DNA from: DASYTH01 sp035762905
Lineage (GTDB): Bacteria > Actinomycetota > Actinomycetes > Mycobacteriales > Pseudonocardiaceae
NCBI RefSeq assembly: GCF_035762905.1
Contig: NZ_DASUCC010000144.1
Location: 62,001 to 126,000 of the forward strand
Length of the DNA stretch: 64,000 nucleotides
Direction: 5' to 3'
The translations under genes were made by a program, and so were the position numbers. Under the pieces are notes generated by a model, which was not told the DNA's origin, made no database searches, and saw only the letters and a program-made list of their open reading frames with translations. Below are positions 32,797 through 40,967 of the stretch, in pieces. Each line of letters opens with the position of its first letter. Positions within the stretch are counted from its first letter, which is position 1.

Positions 32797-34193
32797 GTCT
32801 GCTCCTCCCTTGCCAGCGGCAGGGTGACCTCGACGACGAGGCCGCGTGGGTTGTTCGCCCGGATCCGCAGGGTCCCGCCCCTGGCGGTGACCAGCCGTTC
32901 GGCGATGGCCAGGCCGAGTCCGGAGCCGGTCTCGGCGCCGTGTCGCCGGGAGCGCCAGAACCGGGTGGTGGCGTAGTCCCGCTCCTGGTCGGACAGGCCC
33001 GGCCCGTCGTCGGTGATCGCCAGCCGGCCGCGGCCCGGCTCCTCGGTGCAGTCCATCCGCACCCGGGTGTCCGCCCCGGCGTACTTGATCGCGTTGTCCA
33101 GCGTGGCGTCCAGCACCTGTTTGAGCTCGGTCTCCGGGCAGGCCAGCCGGACCGGCGGCGCTGACTCGGCCACGTCCAGCGTGACCCCGGCCAGTTCGGC
33201 GGTGGGCAGCCACGCCTCGCGCCGCTCGACCAGCAACTCGGTGGCATCGCAGCTCTCGTCGTCACCGGTTCCGGCGACCAGTTCCAGCGCGTTGCGGTCG
33301 GCGTTGGCCATCCCGAGCAGGCTCTTGGACAGCGACTCCAGCTCACCCAGCTCGGCGACGATCCGGTCGTAGGCCTCCCGGCCCTCCGGCGGGATGTGGC
33401 CGGCCAGCGAGTCCACCGGCAGCCGCAGCCGGGCGATCGGGCTGCGTAACTCGTGCGAGGCGTCGGCCACCAGCCGGCGCTGTTGCTCGGCCGACTCGGC
33501 GACCGCCCGGGACATCCGGTTGAACAGCCCGGCGAGCACCCGAAGCTCCGGCGGGCCGGACCGCTCGCCGATGTCCTCGGTCCGGCGGCCTTCGGTGACC
33601 GCGTGCACCCCGCGCTCCAGCTCGGCCAGCGGCCGCAGCACCCAACGCGCCAGCAGCTGCACCAGCGCCACGCAGGCCATTGCCGCGGCCAGCGCGGTGC
33701 TCAGGATCAGGGCCCACTGGCCGGCGATGTCGGCGGCCGCGTTGCCGGCCGTTGAGCGCAGCACCACCGCGCCCATCACCCGGGTGTCGGTGCCGATCGG
33801 AGCGGCGAAGAGCACCTCGTCGCGGGACCATGGCCGCAGCGGACCCAACGCGACGACCGGCTGGTTCTTCAGCGCTCCGTCCACCGCGTCGGACACTCCG
33901 GCATCGGCCAGCGTCAGGCCGGCCTGGACCTGCACGTCCCGGTAGGCGTCCACCACGATCACGTCGTCGCCGTAGAGCTCGTGGTGGCTGTGCGCCTCGT
34001 AGGCCAGCTCGGTGGCGTCCTTGTCCAGCAGCGCGGTCTGGGCGATGGCCGTGAACCGGTCGAGGTCGCCGGTGCGGCTGATCACGAACCGCTGGGTGCG
34101 TTCCGCCGCCGTGGTCATCAGCAGCGGCCAGGCGAACGCGGTGACCGCGATGGCCGAGAAGGTGAGTAGCACCAGCAGCAGTCGTCGGCGCAT
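32793..34193 (-). CDS. sensor histidine kinase
   Basis: 466 residues. Membrane helix at 1-25, an outside domain of about 130 residues, second helix about 155-180, HAMP-like segment, then DASHELRSPIARL (phospho-accepting histidine), DNAIKY (N-box) and DDGPGLS, GSGLGLAI (G-boxes). A typical two-component sensor. The response regulator gene ends one base before it starts, and the TAXI gene overlaps its end, so the three are transcribed together. Confidence 0.95.
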   Translation of the reverse strand: MRRRLLLVLLTFSAIAVTAFAWPLLMTTAAERTQRFVISRTGDLDRFTAIAQTALLDKDATELAYEAHSHHELYGDDVIVVDAYRDVQVQAGLTLADAGVSDAVDGALKNQPVVALGPLRPWSRDEVLFAAPIGTDTRVMGAVVLRSTAGNAAADIAGQWALILSTALAAAMACVALVQLLARWVLRPLAELERGVHAVTEGRRTEDIGERSGPPELRVLAGLFNRMSRAVAESAEQQRRLVADASHELRSPIARLRLPVDSLAGHIPPEGREAYDRIVAELGELESLSKSLLGMANADRNALELVAGTGDDESCDATELLVERREAWLPTAELAGVTLDVAESAPPVRLACPETELKQVLDATLDNAIKYAGADTRVRMDCTEEPGRGRLAITDDGPGLSDQERDYATTRFWRSRRHGAETGSGLGLAIAERLVTARGGTLRIRANNPRGLVVEVTLPLAREEQT

Positions 34194-34194
34194 G

Positions 34195-34881
34195 TCAGCC
34201 CTCCAGCCGGTAGCCGAAGCCGTGCAGGGTCACGATCAGGCCGGGCCGGTTGAGCTTTCGGCGCAGGCCGGTCAGATGCACGCTCAATGCGTGGGCGCGG
34301 GTGGCGGAGGCGTCGCCCCAGACCTCGTCCATCAGCTGCTGGCGGCTGACCGCGGTGCCGCGCCGTTCGGCCAGCGCGGCGAGCACGTTGAACTCGATGC
34401 CGGTCAGGGCGATCTCGGTGCCGGCCACCAGAACCCGGTGCGCGGCCAGGTCGATCTCGACGTCGAGCGCGGTCACGACCCGCGGCGGTGGCTCGAGTCG
34501 GATCCGGCTGCGTCGGGCCACCGCGTCGATCCGGGCGAACAGCACGGCCTCGCCGAACGGCTTGACCAGGTAGTCGTCGGCGCCGACGTGCAGGGCCCGG
34601 ACGACGGTGCGCTCGTCGCCGATCGCGGTCAGCACCACGATCGGCACGCTGGTCACCCGGCGCAGCTCGCGCAGCACGTCCAGGCCGTGGCAGTCGGGCA
34701 GCAGCAGGTCCAACAGCACCAGGTCGGCGCCGTGGTGCCGGGACACGGCGTCGCCGCCGCGGGCGACGTGCGTGGGTTGATGGCCGAACCGGGCCAGCGC
34801 CTTGCTGACCGACGCGGCGAAGTTCTCGTCGTCCTCCACCAGCAACACCCGCATCGCCCGGCTTCGCTGACTCTCGGCCAT
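34195..34881 (-). CDS. OmpR-family response regulator
   Basis: About 228 residues. Receiver domain with LLVEDDENF, the phospho-acceptor in LVLLDLLLPD, and YLVKPF. The C-terminal winged helix shows LTGIEFNVLAALAERRG, EVWGDASATRAHALSVHLTG and LHGFGYRLE. ATG 34881 (MAESQRSRAMRVLLVEDD) or ATG 34854 (MRVLLVEDD); neither has a clear ribosome binding site. First gene of the regulator-kinase-TAXI operon, resembling tricarboxylate-type TctDE systems with a binding protein. Confidence 0.93.
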   Translation of the reverse strand: MAESQRSRAMRVLLVEDDENFAASVSKALARFGHQPTHVARGGDAVSRHHGADLVLLDLLLPDCHGLDVLRELRRVTSVPIVVLTAIGDERTVVRALHVGADDYLVKPFGEAVLFARIDAVARRSRIRLEPPPRVVTALDVEIDLAAHRVLVAGTEIALTGIEFNVLAALAERRGTAVSRQQLMDEVWGDASATRAHALSVHLTGLRRKLNRPGLIVTLHGFGYRLEG

Positions 34882-34957
34882 GCCACACAGTGCGCAGCGC
34901 CGGCCGGTCCGCGCAAGGGTGCTACCGAACTCCTGACTTCCCCTTAGGAAAGGACAA

Positions 34958-35899
34958 TCAGCCGGTGTCACCTGCTCGGTGCAGCCGGTTTGCCCACCAG
35001 GCGGCCCGGTCCGGCGCGGCGGCGAACCGGTCGAGCAGCTCCGGGTCGGGGGCGGGCGGGGTGCGGGGGACCGGCAGCCAACCCGCCACCGGGCGCACCG
35101 GGTGGGCCACCACGTCGCCGGCGAGCAGGGACAGCGTGCCGAGGCCGCAGGCGAACTCCAGCTCGGGCAGGGCACCGGCCAGCGCCAGCTCGGCAGCCAG
35201 GCCGACGCTGGTCTCCAGGGCCGAGGAGACCACGCAGGGCAGGCCGGCGGCCTCGGCCACCCGCAGCGCGCGCCGGACGCCGCCGAGCGGGGCGCACTTG
35301 AGCACGGCGATGTCCGCGGCGCCGGCCAGCGCTACCCGCAGCGGGTCGTCCGCGCGTCGGATCGACTCGTCGGCGGCGATCCGCACGCTCACCTTCCGGC
35401 GCACCGCCGCCAGCTCCTCGACGGCGGCGCACGGCTGCTCGACGTACTCCAGCCCGCCGGCCGCCCGGTCGAGCAAGGGGATCACGGCGACGGCGGCGTC
35501 GGGGTCCCAGCGGCCGTTGGCGTCGATCCGCACCGCGCCGGCCGGCCCGAGTGCGTCCCGGACGGCCTCCAGCCGGGCGAGGTCCTCGGCCAGCGAGTCC
35601 GGGTGGTCGGCCACCTTCACCTTGGCGGTGCCGCAGCCGGAGCCGGCGGCAATCGCGTGCGCGCGGTCCGGGCCGACGGCCGGAACGGTGCAGTTGACCG
35701 GAACCCGGTCCCGGACCGGCGCCGGCCAGCCGTGCGTGCTGGCCTCGACCGCGCAGTCCAGCCAGGCCCCGGCGGCCCGGTCGTCGTAGTCGTCGAACGG
35801 GCAGAACTCGCCCCACCCGGCCGGCCCCTCGACCAGCACGCCCTCCCGCACCGTGAGGTCCCGGAACCGGGTGGTCATCGGGATGGCATAGGTCCGCAC
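34958..35899 (-). CDS. menC: o-succinylbenzoate synthase
   Basis: 313 residues, enolase superfamily. Makes o-succinylbenzoate for menaquinone. Seen: CGTAKVKVADH (catalytic KxK, with K at the second and fourth positions), VRIDANGRWD, YVEQPCA, IAADESI (metal ligands D, E, D), and VLKCAPLGG. The GTG start lies 25 bases inside the end of the regulator gene, so translation may be coupled to it. Other men genes are not in the window. Confidence 0.92.
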   Translation of the reverse strand: MRTYAIPMTTRFRDLTVREGVLVEGPAGWGEFCPFDDYDDRAAGAWLDCAVEASTHGWPAPVRDRVPVNCTVPAVGPDRAHAIAAGSGCGTAKVKVADHPDSLAEDLARLEAVRDALGPAGAVRIDANGRWDPDAAVAVIPLLDRAAGGLEYVEQPCAAVEELAAVRRKVSVRIAADESIRRADDPLRVALAGAADIAVLKCAPLGGVRRALRVAEAAGLPCVVSSALETSVGLAAELALAGALPELEFACGLGTLSLLAGDVVAHPVRPVAGWLPVPRTPPAPDPELLDRFAAAPDRAAWWANRLHRAGDTG

Positions 35900-36894
35900 C
35901 CGGCCACCTTCTCATCCCCGGTGTCGAGGGCGGGCCGGCCGCGCACGGCGGCGCGCAGGCCGGCCTGGAACCGGGTGCGGGCGCCGAGGCCGTCCATCAG
36001 GTGCCGGACCCGGCGTTCCACGGTGCGCAGCGCCACGCCGAGCCGGCGGGCGATCGCCTGGTCGGTCAGCCCGGCCGCGAGCAGCGCAAGCAACTGTTGG
36101 TCCCGGTTGCTCAGCGGATCCCCGGCCGGCGGCCACCGGCGCTGCGGCCACAGTGGCGTGGCCTGTTCCCAGAGCGTCTCGAACAGCGTGACCAGCCCGT
36201 CGAGCAGGGCCGACGCCCGGATCAGGACGGCGGTCTCGGTGTGCCCGGCGTCGTGCGGCGCGAGGCCGAGTCGCCGGTCGGCGATGACCAGCTTCATCGG
36301 CACCCCGGTCAGCACCCGGGCCTGCTCGCCGCTGGCCGCGAGCTGGCGCAGCTGCTCGATCCGCCCGGCCGGGCCGAGCGCGTCGTGGTCGTAGATCGTC
36401 CGGTACCGCACGCCGCCGTCCAGCAGCCGGCGCTGCAGCTCGTACTGGTCGCCGTCCGGGTCGACCACGTACGGCGGCTTGTCCAGGATCAGCAACTCCC
36501 CCCGGGTCACCTGCTGGATCTGCCGGAACCGCTGGCCGACCGCGGCGCGACCGAGCACCACCTCGACCGGGGACTCGGCGCCGGTGCGGCCGGGTTGGCC
36601 GACCCGGTTGCAGAACGCCGTGCCGGCCAGCCGGGCCTGCTCGATCTCCTGCTGCCGGCGCAGGGTGAGCAGCTCGACCGCGAGATCCGGAGGGGCGGCG
36701 GCGAACCGGGCCGGCCGGTGTCCGGTTGTGCTGAGCAATCCCTTGTCGGCCAAGGACTTCAGCAGGGTTCGCAGCCGGGGCCGGCCGAGCGGGGTGAGCT
36801 CGGTCAGTTCGGCGAGGGTGCGGTCGGAATGGCGCAGCAGCACCTCGTAGAGCCGCTGTTCGGCCGGGGTCACCCCGAGGCCGTACAGTTCCAT
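35875..36894 (-). CDS. transcriptional regulator: TrmB-like N-terminus and LuxR-type C-terminus
   Basis: 339 residues. N-terminal winged helix LGVTPAEQRLYEVLLRHSDR and PLGRPRLRTLLKSLADKGLL resembles TrmB-like sugar regulators; the middle TrmB-like portion includes GELLILDKPPYVVDPDGD. C-terminal LuxR helix-turn-helix: LSNRDQQLLALLAAGLTDQA and RTVERRVRHLMDGLG. This combination is found in actinomycete regulators. A DasR-like box lies 63-78 bases upstream of its start. It overlaps menC by 25 bases, though a link to menaquinone synthesis is unproven. Confidence 0.85.
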   Translation of the reverse strand: MELYGLGVTPAEQRLYEVLLRHSDRTLAELTELTPLGRPRLRTLLKSLADKGLLSTTGHRPARFAAAPPDLAVELLTLRRQQEIEQARLAGTAFCNRVGQPGRTGAESPVEVVLGRAAVGQRFRQIQQVTRGELLILDKPPYVVDPDGDQYELQRRLLDGGVRYRTIYDHDALGPAGRIEQLRQLAASGEQARVLTGVPMKLVIADRRLGLAPHDAGHTETAVLIRASALLDGLVTLFETLWEQATPLWPQRRWPPAGDPLSNRDQQLLALLAAGLTDQAIARRLGVALRTVERRVRHLMDGLGARTRFQAGLRAAVRGRPALDTGDEKVAGCGPMPSR

Positions 36895-36956
36895 CGCCGC
36901 CTCCTCGGGGAGCGCGGTTTCCCTTTTCCGGTCAGCTCATCGTGCCATGGTTCGTC

Positions 36957-36972
36957 AAGGTCTAGACCAGTT
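36957..36972. promoter_or_regulatory. DasR-like operator upstream of the TrmB/LuxR regulator
   Basis: AAGGTCTAGACCAGTT, with a perfect GGTCTAGACC palindrome at 36959-36968. This is close to the Streptomyces DasR box (core TGGTCTAGACCA, 11 of 12 here). Confidence 0.65.
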
Positions 36973-37222
36973 AGGGCCGGGATTGTCGCCGAATGCGCGG
37001 CGGCCGGCCCGATTGCGCGTTTTCGGCCGGTGCGGAGCGCCCGGCGCCGGATAATCGGGAATGTGTACGGAATGGCTCGCCGGCCACCGTCGATCTTGGC
37101 GTCGCACGGCAATTGGCCGGCCGGAATTCCGTCCCGGCCGGGCGGGGTCGCGGCGGCGCCGTACCGAGGGCGCCGTGCCGGCCACGCTGAATCGTGCCGT
37201 ACTCAGCCGATGACGCTCCGAA

Positions 37223-37258
37223 TGGTCTAGACATTGACACACCAGATGGTCTAGACCA
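37223..37258 (+). promoter_or_regulatory. paired DasR-like operators and promoter of the chitinase
   Basis: Two boxes: TGGTCTAGACAT at 37223-37234 (10 of 12) and TGGTCTAGACCA at 37247-37258 (12 of 12), starts 24 bases apart. A TTGACA -35 hexamer (37234-37239) sits between them. This repeats the layout known from Streptomyces chitinase promoters, controlled by GlcNAc through DasR. Confidence 0.78.
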
Positions 37259-37311
37259 CACTGGCGGTATCCCGCAACCCTGCCTGCCCTGTTCTTGCGA
37301 GGAGACGCGCC

Positions 37312-38871
37312 ATGCGCATGCGACGAGTAGTACCGACGGCCGTGATCGCCGCGCTCGCGGCCATGGCCGTCGTCCCGGTTCCGGCCGCGGCCGCCCCGGC
37401 CACCGCGACGTTCACCAAGGTCTCCGACTGGGGGACCGGTTTCGAAGGAAAGTTCACCCTGGTCAACGGCACGACCAGTCCGATAACCGGATGGTCGGTG
37501 TCGTTCGACCTGCCCGCCGGCTACGCCGTCACCAGTTCCTGGGACGCGGTGCGGACCAACAGCGGCCAGCGCTACACGTTCACCAACCCGAGCTGGGCGC
37601 CCACCCTGCCGGCCGGTGCGAGCACCACGTTCGGCTTCAACGGAAGTCCCGGAAACTTCGGCGGAATACTGAACTGCACCTTCAACGGCGCCAGCTGCGC
37701 GGGCGGGCCGAGCAACCCCGGCGCGCCCACCGCACCGGGTGCACCGAGCGTCACCGGCACCACGAACACCTCGATCTCGCTGTCCTGGGGCGCTTCCAGC
37801 GGCACGGTCACCGGCTACCGGGTGTACGAGGGCAGCACGGTGCGGGCCACCCCGACCGGCACCTCGGCCACGATCTCCGGGCTGGGCACCTGCACGACGC
37901 ACAGCTACACCGTGGCGGCGTTCAACAGCGTCGGCGAGTCACCGCGCAGCGCCCCGGTGACCGGCACGACCACCGGTTGCACCACGCCGCCGCCGGCCGG
38001 CCGCCGGGCCGCCCCGTACCTGTACATGGGCTGGGGGAACCCGCCGGCACCCGGCACGGTGATGAGCGCGACCGGCGTGCGCTGGTTCACCATGGCGTTC
38101 ATGCTCTCCGGCGGCGGCTGCACGCCCGCCTGGGACAGCAGCCGGCCGTTGCAGGGCGGCGTGGACGCCCAGACGATCGCGGCCATCCGGGCCGGCGGCG
38201 GTGACGTGATCCCGTCCTTCGGCGGCTGGAGCGGCAACAAGCTCGGCCCGAACTGCGCCACCCCGGCCGCGCTGGCCGGCGCGTACCAGCAGGTCATCAA
38301 CGCCTACAACCTCAGGGCGATCGACATCGACATCGAGAACACCGACGAGTTCGAGAACGAGGCCGTGCAGGACCGAATTCTGAATGCGCTCAAGACGGTC
38401 AAGCAGAACAATCCGGGCTTGCAGACGATCATCACGTTCGGCACCACGACGACCGGCCCGAACTTCTGGGGCAACCGGTTGATCTCCCGGGCGGCCGCGT
38501 TGCAGGCCAACATCGACGTGTTCACGATCATGCCGTTCGACTTCGGCGGCGGCGCGAACATGTTCCAGAACACGGTGAACGCCTCCGAAGGGCTCAAGAA
38601 CAGCCTCAAGAGCGCCTTCGGCTGGTCCGATGCCACCGCCTACAGCCACATGGGCATCTCCGGCATGAACGGCCTATCCGACCAGCAGGAGTTGACCAGC
38701 GTGGCGACCTGGACGCAGATCCGGGACTGGTCAAGGGACCGCGGGCTCGCCCGGCTGGCGTTCTGGTCGGTCAACCGGGACCGTCCGTGCCCGGGCGGCG
38801 GCGTGACTTCGGACTGTAGCGGGATCGCCCAGAGCAACTGGGACTTCACCAGGGTCACGGCGGGTTTCTGA
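37312..38871 (+). CDS. secreted GH18 chitinase with CBM2 and fibronectin III domains
   Basis: 519 residues. Signal peptide (about 1-27, ending AAAAP). CBM2 at about 30-130 (ATFTKVSDWGTGFEGKFTL, the SWDAVRTN stretch, NFGGILNCTFNG). FnIII at about 140-225. GH18 domain from about 235: LYMGWGNPP, MAFMLSGGGC, SFGGWSGN and the catalytic DxDxE in RAIDIDIENTDEF. It cleaves chitin outside the cell. ATG 37312 has GAGGAGA at 37299-37305. The promoter carries DasR-like boxes, so GlcNAc induction is likely. A strong terminator follows. Confidence 0.95.
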   Translation: MRMRRVVPTAVIAALAAMAVVPVPAAAAPATATFTKVSDWGTGFEGKFTLVNGTTSPITGWSVSFDLPAGYAVTSSWDAVRTNSGQRYTFTNPSWAPTLPAGASTTFGFNGSPGNFGGILNCTFNGASCAGGPSNPGAPTAPGAPSVTGTTNTSISLSWGASSGTVTGYRVYEGSTVRATPTGTSATISGLGTCTTHSYTVAAFNSVGESPRSAPVTGTTTGCTTPPPAGRRAAPYLYMGWGNPPAPGTVMSATGVRWFTMAFMLSGGGCTPAWDSSRPLQGGVDAQTIAAIRAGGGDVIPSFGGWSGNKLGPNCATPAALAGAYQQVINAYNLRAIDIDIENTDEFENEAVQDRILNALKTVKQNNPGLQTIITFGTTTTGPNFWGNRLISRAAALQANIDVFTIMPFDFGGGANMFQNTVNASEGLKNSLKSAFGWSDATAYSHMGISGMNGLSDQQELTSVATWTQIRDWSRDRGLARLAFWSVNRDRPCPGGGVTSDCSGIAQSNWDFTRVTAGF

Positions 38872-38881
38872 CCGGGGTGAC

Positions 38882-38911
38882 GAGCGGGGTGGCCGGTCGG
38901 CCACCCCGCTC
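38882..38911 (+). terminator. terminator after the chitinase
   Basis: Perfect 13-bp stem (38882-38894 with 38899-38911), loop GGTC, then TCGCATTT. Ten bases after the stop. Confidence 0.88.
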
Positions 38912-39172
38912 TCGCATTTCACTGGAACAATTTTGTTCTTGGAATGGTTCAAGCGTCTGACAGTGGAATAATTCCAGAGTTAACACGAAATTATCGGAGT
39001 CCCGGCATACGCTATATGGCAAAACCGGTGAAACTGCCGATACTTTCGGCCGGCTATTAGTCAAAACTCCCTAGGGGGGCTAGGAAATCGCTAAGGCGCC
39101 TGTGCATACTGGGTTGAAAGGCCAAGGGATTCCGTGCAGAACACGGTACCGCGTCCAATCGGGAGATTCGCC
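38912..39172. other. AT-rich region upstream of the DoxX gene
   Basis: Noticeably richer in A+T than the rest of the window. It holds GAACAATTTTGTTC (arms GAACAA/TTGTTC) near 38924 and a perfect palindrome TGGAATAATTCCA at 38964-38976, plus TTGTTCTTGGAATGG between them. These may be operators or a promoter for the DoxX gene. No coding content is seen before 39134. Confidence 0.5.
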
Positions 39173-39739
39173 GTGCGTCAGTCAATTAATCCAGCCACGC
39201 GTGGACTGCGGCCTCGTCTGCGTTCCGCCGAGACCTCCGCCATCCACAAACTGCGCCGGATCAGCCTGCCACTGCTCCGCCTCGCGATCGGCATCGTGTT
39301 CCTGTGGTTCGGTGCGCTGAAGATCGCCAACATGACACCGGTCGGGGACTTCGTCGGCAACACGCTGCCCTGGTTCGACCGCGACTTCGTGGTGCCGGCA
39401 CTCGGCTGGTTCGAGGTGTTCCTTGGCCTGGCGCTGATCGCCGGGCGGATGCTGTCCCTGGTGTGCGCCGCGCTCGTGGCCCACCTGTGCGGCACGTTCC
39501 TGGCTCTGGTGATGCAGCCCAGCGTGACCTTCCAGGACGGCAACCCGCTGGTGCTCACCACCGAGGGCGAGTTCGTGGTCAAGAACCTGGTGCTGATCGC
39601 CGCCGCGCTGGTCATCGCGGCCCGGTTCCACATGCAGGACATCAGCGTCGAGGAGGCCGACGAACTGGCCGTCGCCGAGGCCAGGAGCCTGGTCGTGCCG
39701 CAGGCCGTGACCGAGCCCGGAACGAACAACAGCCGCTAG
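39173..39739 (+). CDS. DoxX/DUF417-like membrane protein
   Basis: About 188 residues with four membrane helices: LLRLAIGIVFLWFGALKIAN, the second at VPALGWFEVFLGLALIAG, then SLVCAALVAHLCGTFLALVM and VLIAAALVIAARF. FGALKI and the GNPLVLTTEGEFVVKNLVL segment fit the DoxX/YkgB group. Such proteins take part in redox or small-molecule handling. GTG 39173 has GGGAG seven bases before it; an in-frame GTG at 39134 (AAGGGA upstream) would add 13 residues. It converges on the MFS gene, stops overlapping by three bases. Confidence 0.82.
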   Translation: MRQSINPATRGLRPRLRSAETSAIHKLRRISLPLLRLAIGIVFLWFGALKIANMTPVGDFVGNTLPWFDRDFVVPALGWFEVFLGLALIAGRMLSLVCAALVAHLCGTFLALVMQPSVTFQDGNPLVLTTEGEFVVKNLVLIAAALVIAARFHMQDISVEEADELAVAEARSLVVPQAVTEPGTNNSR

Positions 39740-40836
39740 CGTCCCGCCGCCCCGACCCTGCCGCGCTCCCGTTGCCAGAGCGGCAGGGCCGCCGCGATGA
39801 CCAGCATCACCGCCGTCACCAGCAGCGTCCCGCCGAGCGCCCACGCCCCGAACACCAGCAGCGCCACCACCTCGATGCCCAACCCGGCCACCGAGGTCAC
39901 CGTGGCCCGCGCCGGACCCGCGATCCGCGCCTGCAGCCGGGCGTCGGCCACCACCACGACCATCCGGTACACCCCGTAGAACACCGCGACCGCGGCCAGC
40001 CCGACCGGCAGCCGCAGCAGACCGGCCACCCCGAACAACAGCACGCCGGCGCCGAGCAGCGCGCCGAGCGTGCCGGGCCGCAGCCGGGCCGCCCACCCGC
40101 CGAGCGCGGCACCCACCGCGCCGGCCACCGGGATTCCGAGCAGCGCCAACGGAACCTTGCCGTCCGGCACGCCCCAGTCGGCGGCCATCAGCGGGTAGTA
40201 CTCCTCCAGCGCGTCCAGCCCGCTGAGCACCGCCGCCGCGATCAGCGCGGTGCGCACCGCCGGTCGCCGGGCCGCCTCGGCCAGCCCGGTCCGCAGGGTC
40301 GCCAGGTACCCGTCCGGACCGGCCTCGTCGTCGGCGTCATCGCCCTGGTGCCGGGGCGGTTCCGGCAGCCGCGCCGCCAGTACCGCAGAGCCGAGGCAGG
40401 ACGCCACGCTGACCCAGCCGACCAGCTCGTAGCCGCCGGCCGAGAACAGCACCGTGGCCGCGGCCGCCACCGGCAGCTGGGCGAGCAGCTCCAGCGCCTC
40501 GACCCAGCCGTACACCGCCGGATACCGGTCCTGCGCCCCGTGCGCCGCCAACCCGTCGTACAGCAGCGCCTCGAACGCCCCGCTGGCCAGCGCCCCACCG
40601 AACGACCACACGGCGAACCCGGCCGCGAACCCGGCGAAGGTGGGCAACAGAATCCAGAGCAGGAAGCCGGCCGCGGTCAGCACGCTCGAGGCCACCAGGG
40701 CGCCCCGCCGGGAGAACCGGTCGGCCAGCGCACCGGTCGGGACCTCGGCGACGAACGCCACGGCCGACCAGATCATGAACAGCACCGAGATCTGCGCCCC
40801 GGACAGACCCGTGTCGGCGAACAGCAGCGCGTACAA
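39736..40836 (-). CDS. MFS transporter with missing or damaged N-terminus
   Basis: 366 residues from TTG 40836: TGLSGAQISVLFMIWSAV, AEVPTGALADRFSRRG (the MFS loop), and about ten further helix segments. The frame stays open upstream to 40914 and encodes a plausible first helix (FLRLSLAWSTLSEIVPLYP), but no ATG, GTG or TTG is found there before an in-frame TGA at 40915-40917. So the true start may use CTG, or a base change or sequencing error has removed it. Probably an MDR-type efflux pump; may be a recent pseudogene. Confidence 0.72.
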   Translation of the reverse strand: MYALLFADTGLSGAQISVLFMIWSAVAFVAEVPTGALADRFSRRGALVASSVLTAAGFLLWILLPTFAGFAAGFAVWSFGGALASGAFEALLYDGLAAHGAQDRYPAVYGWVEALELLAQLPVAAAATVLFSAGGYELVGWVSVASCLGSAVLAARLPEPPRHQGDDADDEAGPDGYLATLRTGLAEAARRPAVRTALIAAAVLSGLDALEEYYPLMAADWGVPDGKVPLALLGIPVAGAVGAALGGWAARLRPGTLGALLGAGVLLFGVAGLLRLPVGLAAVAVFYGVYRMVVVVADARLQARIAGPARATVTSVAGLGIEVVALLVFGAWALGGTLLVTAVMLVIAAALPLWQRERGRVGAAGR

Positions 40837-40967
40837 CGGGTACAGCGGGACGATCTCGGAAAGCGTCGACCACGCCAGGCTCAGCCGAAGGAACCTGCGG
40901 GCCGGAGTCGGGGCTCAACGTCAAAGAAACGGCATGGCACCACAGTAGCCGGACACCGCAACCGGGT

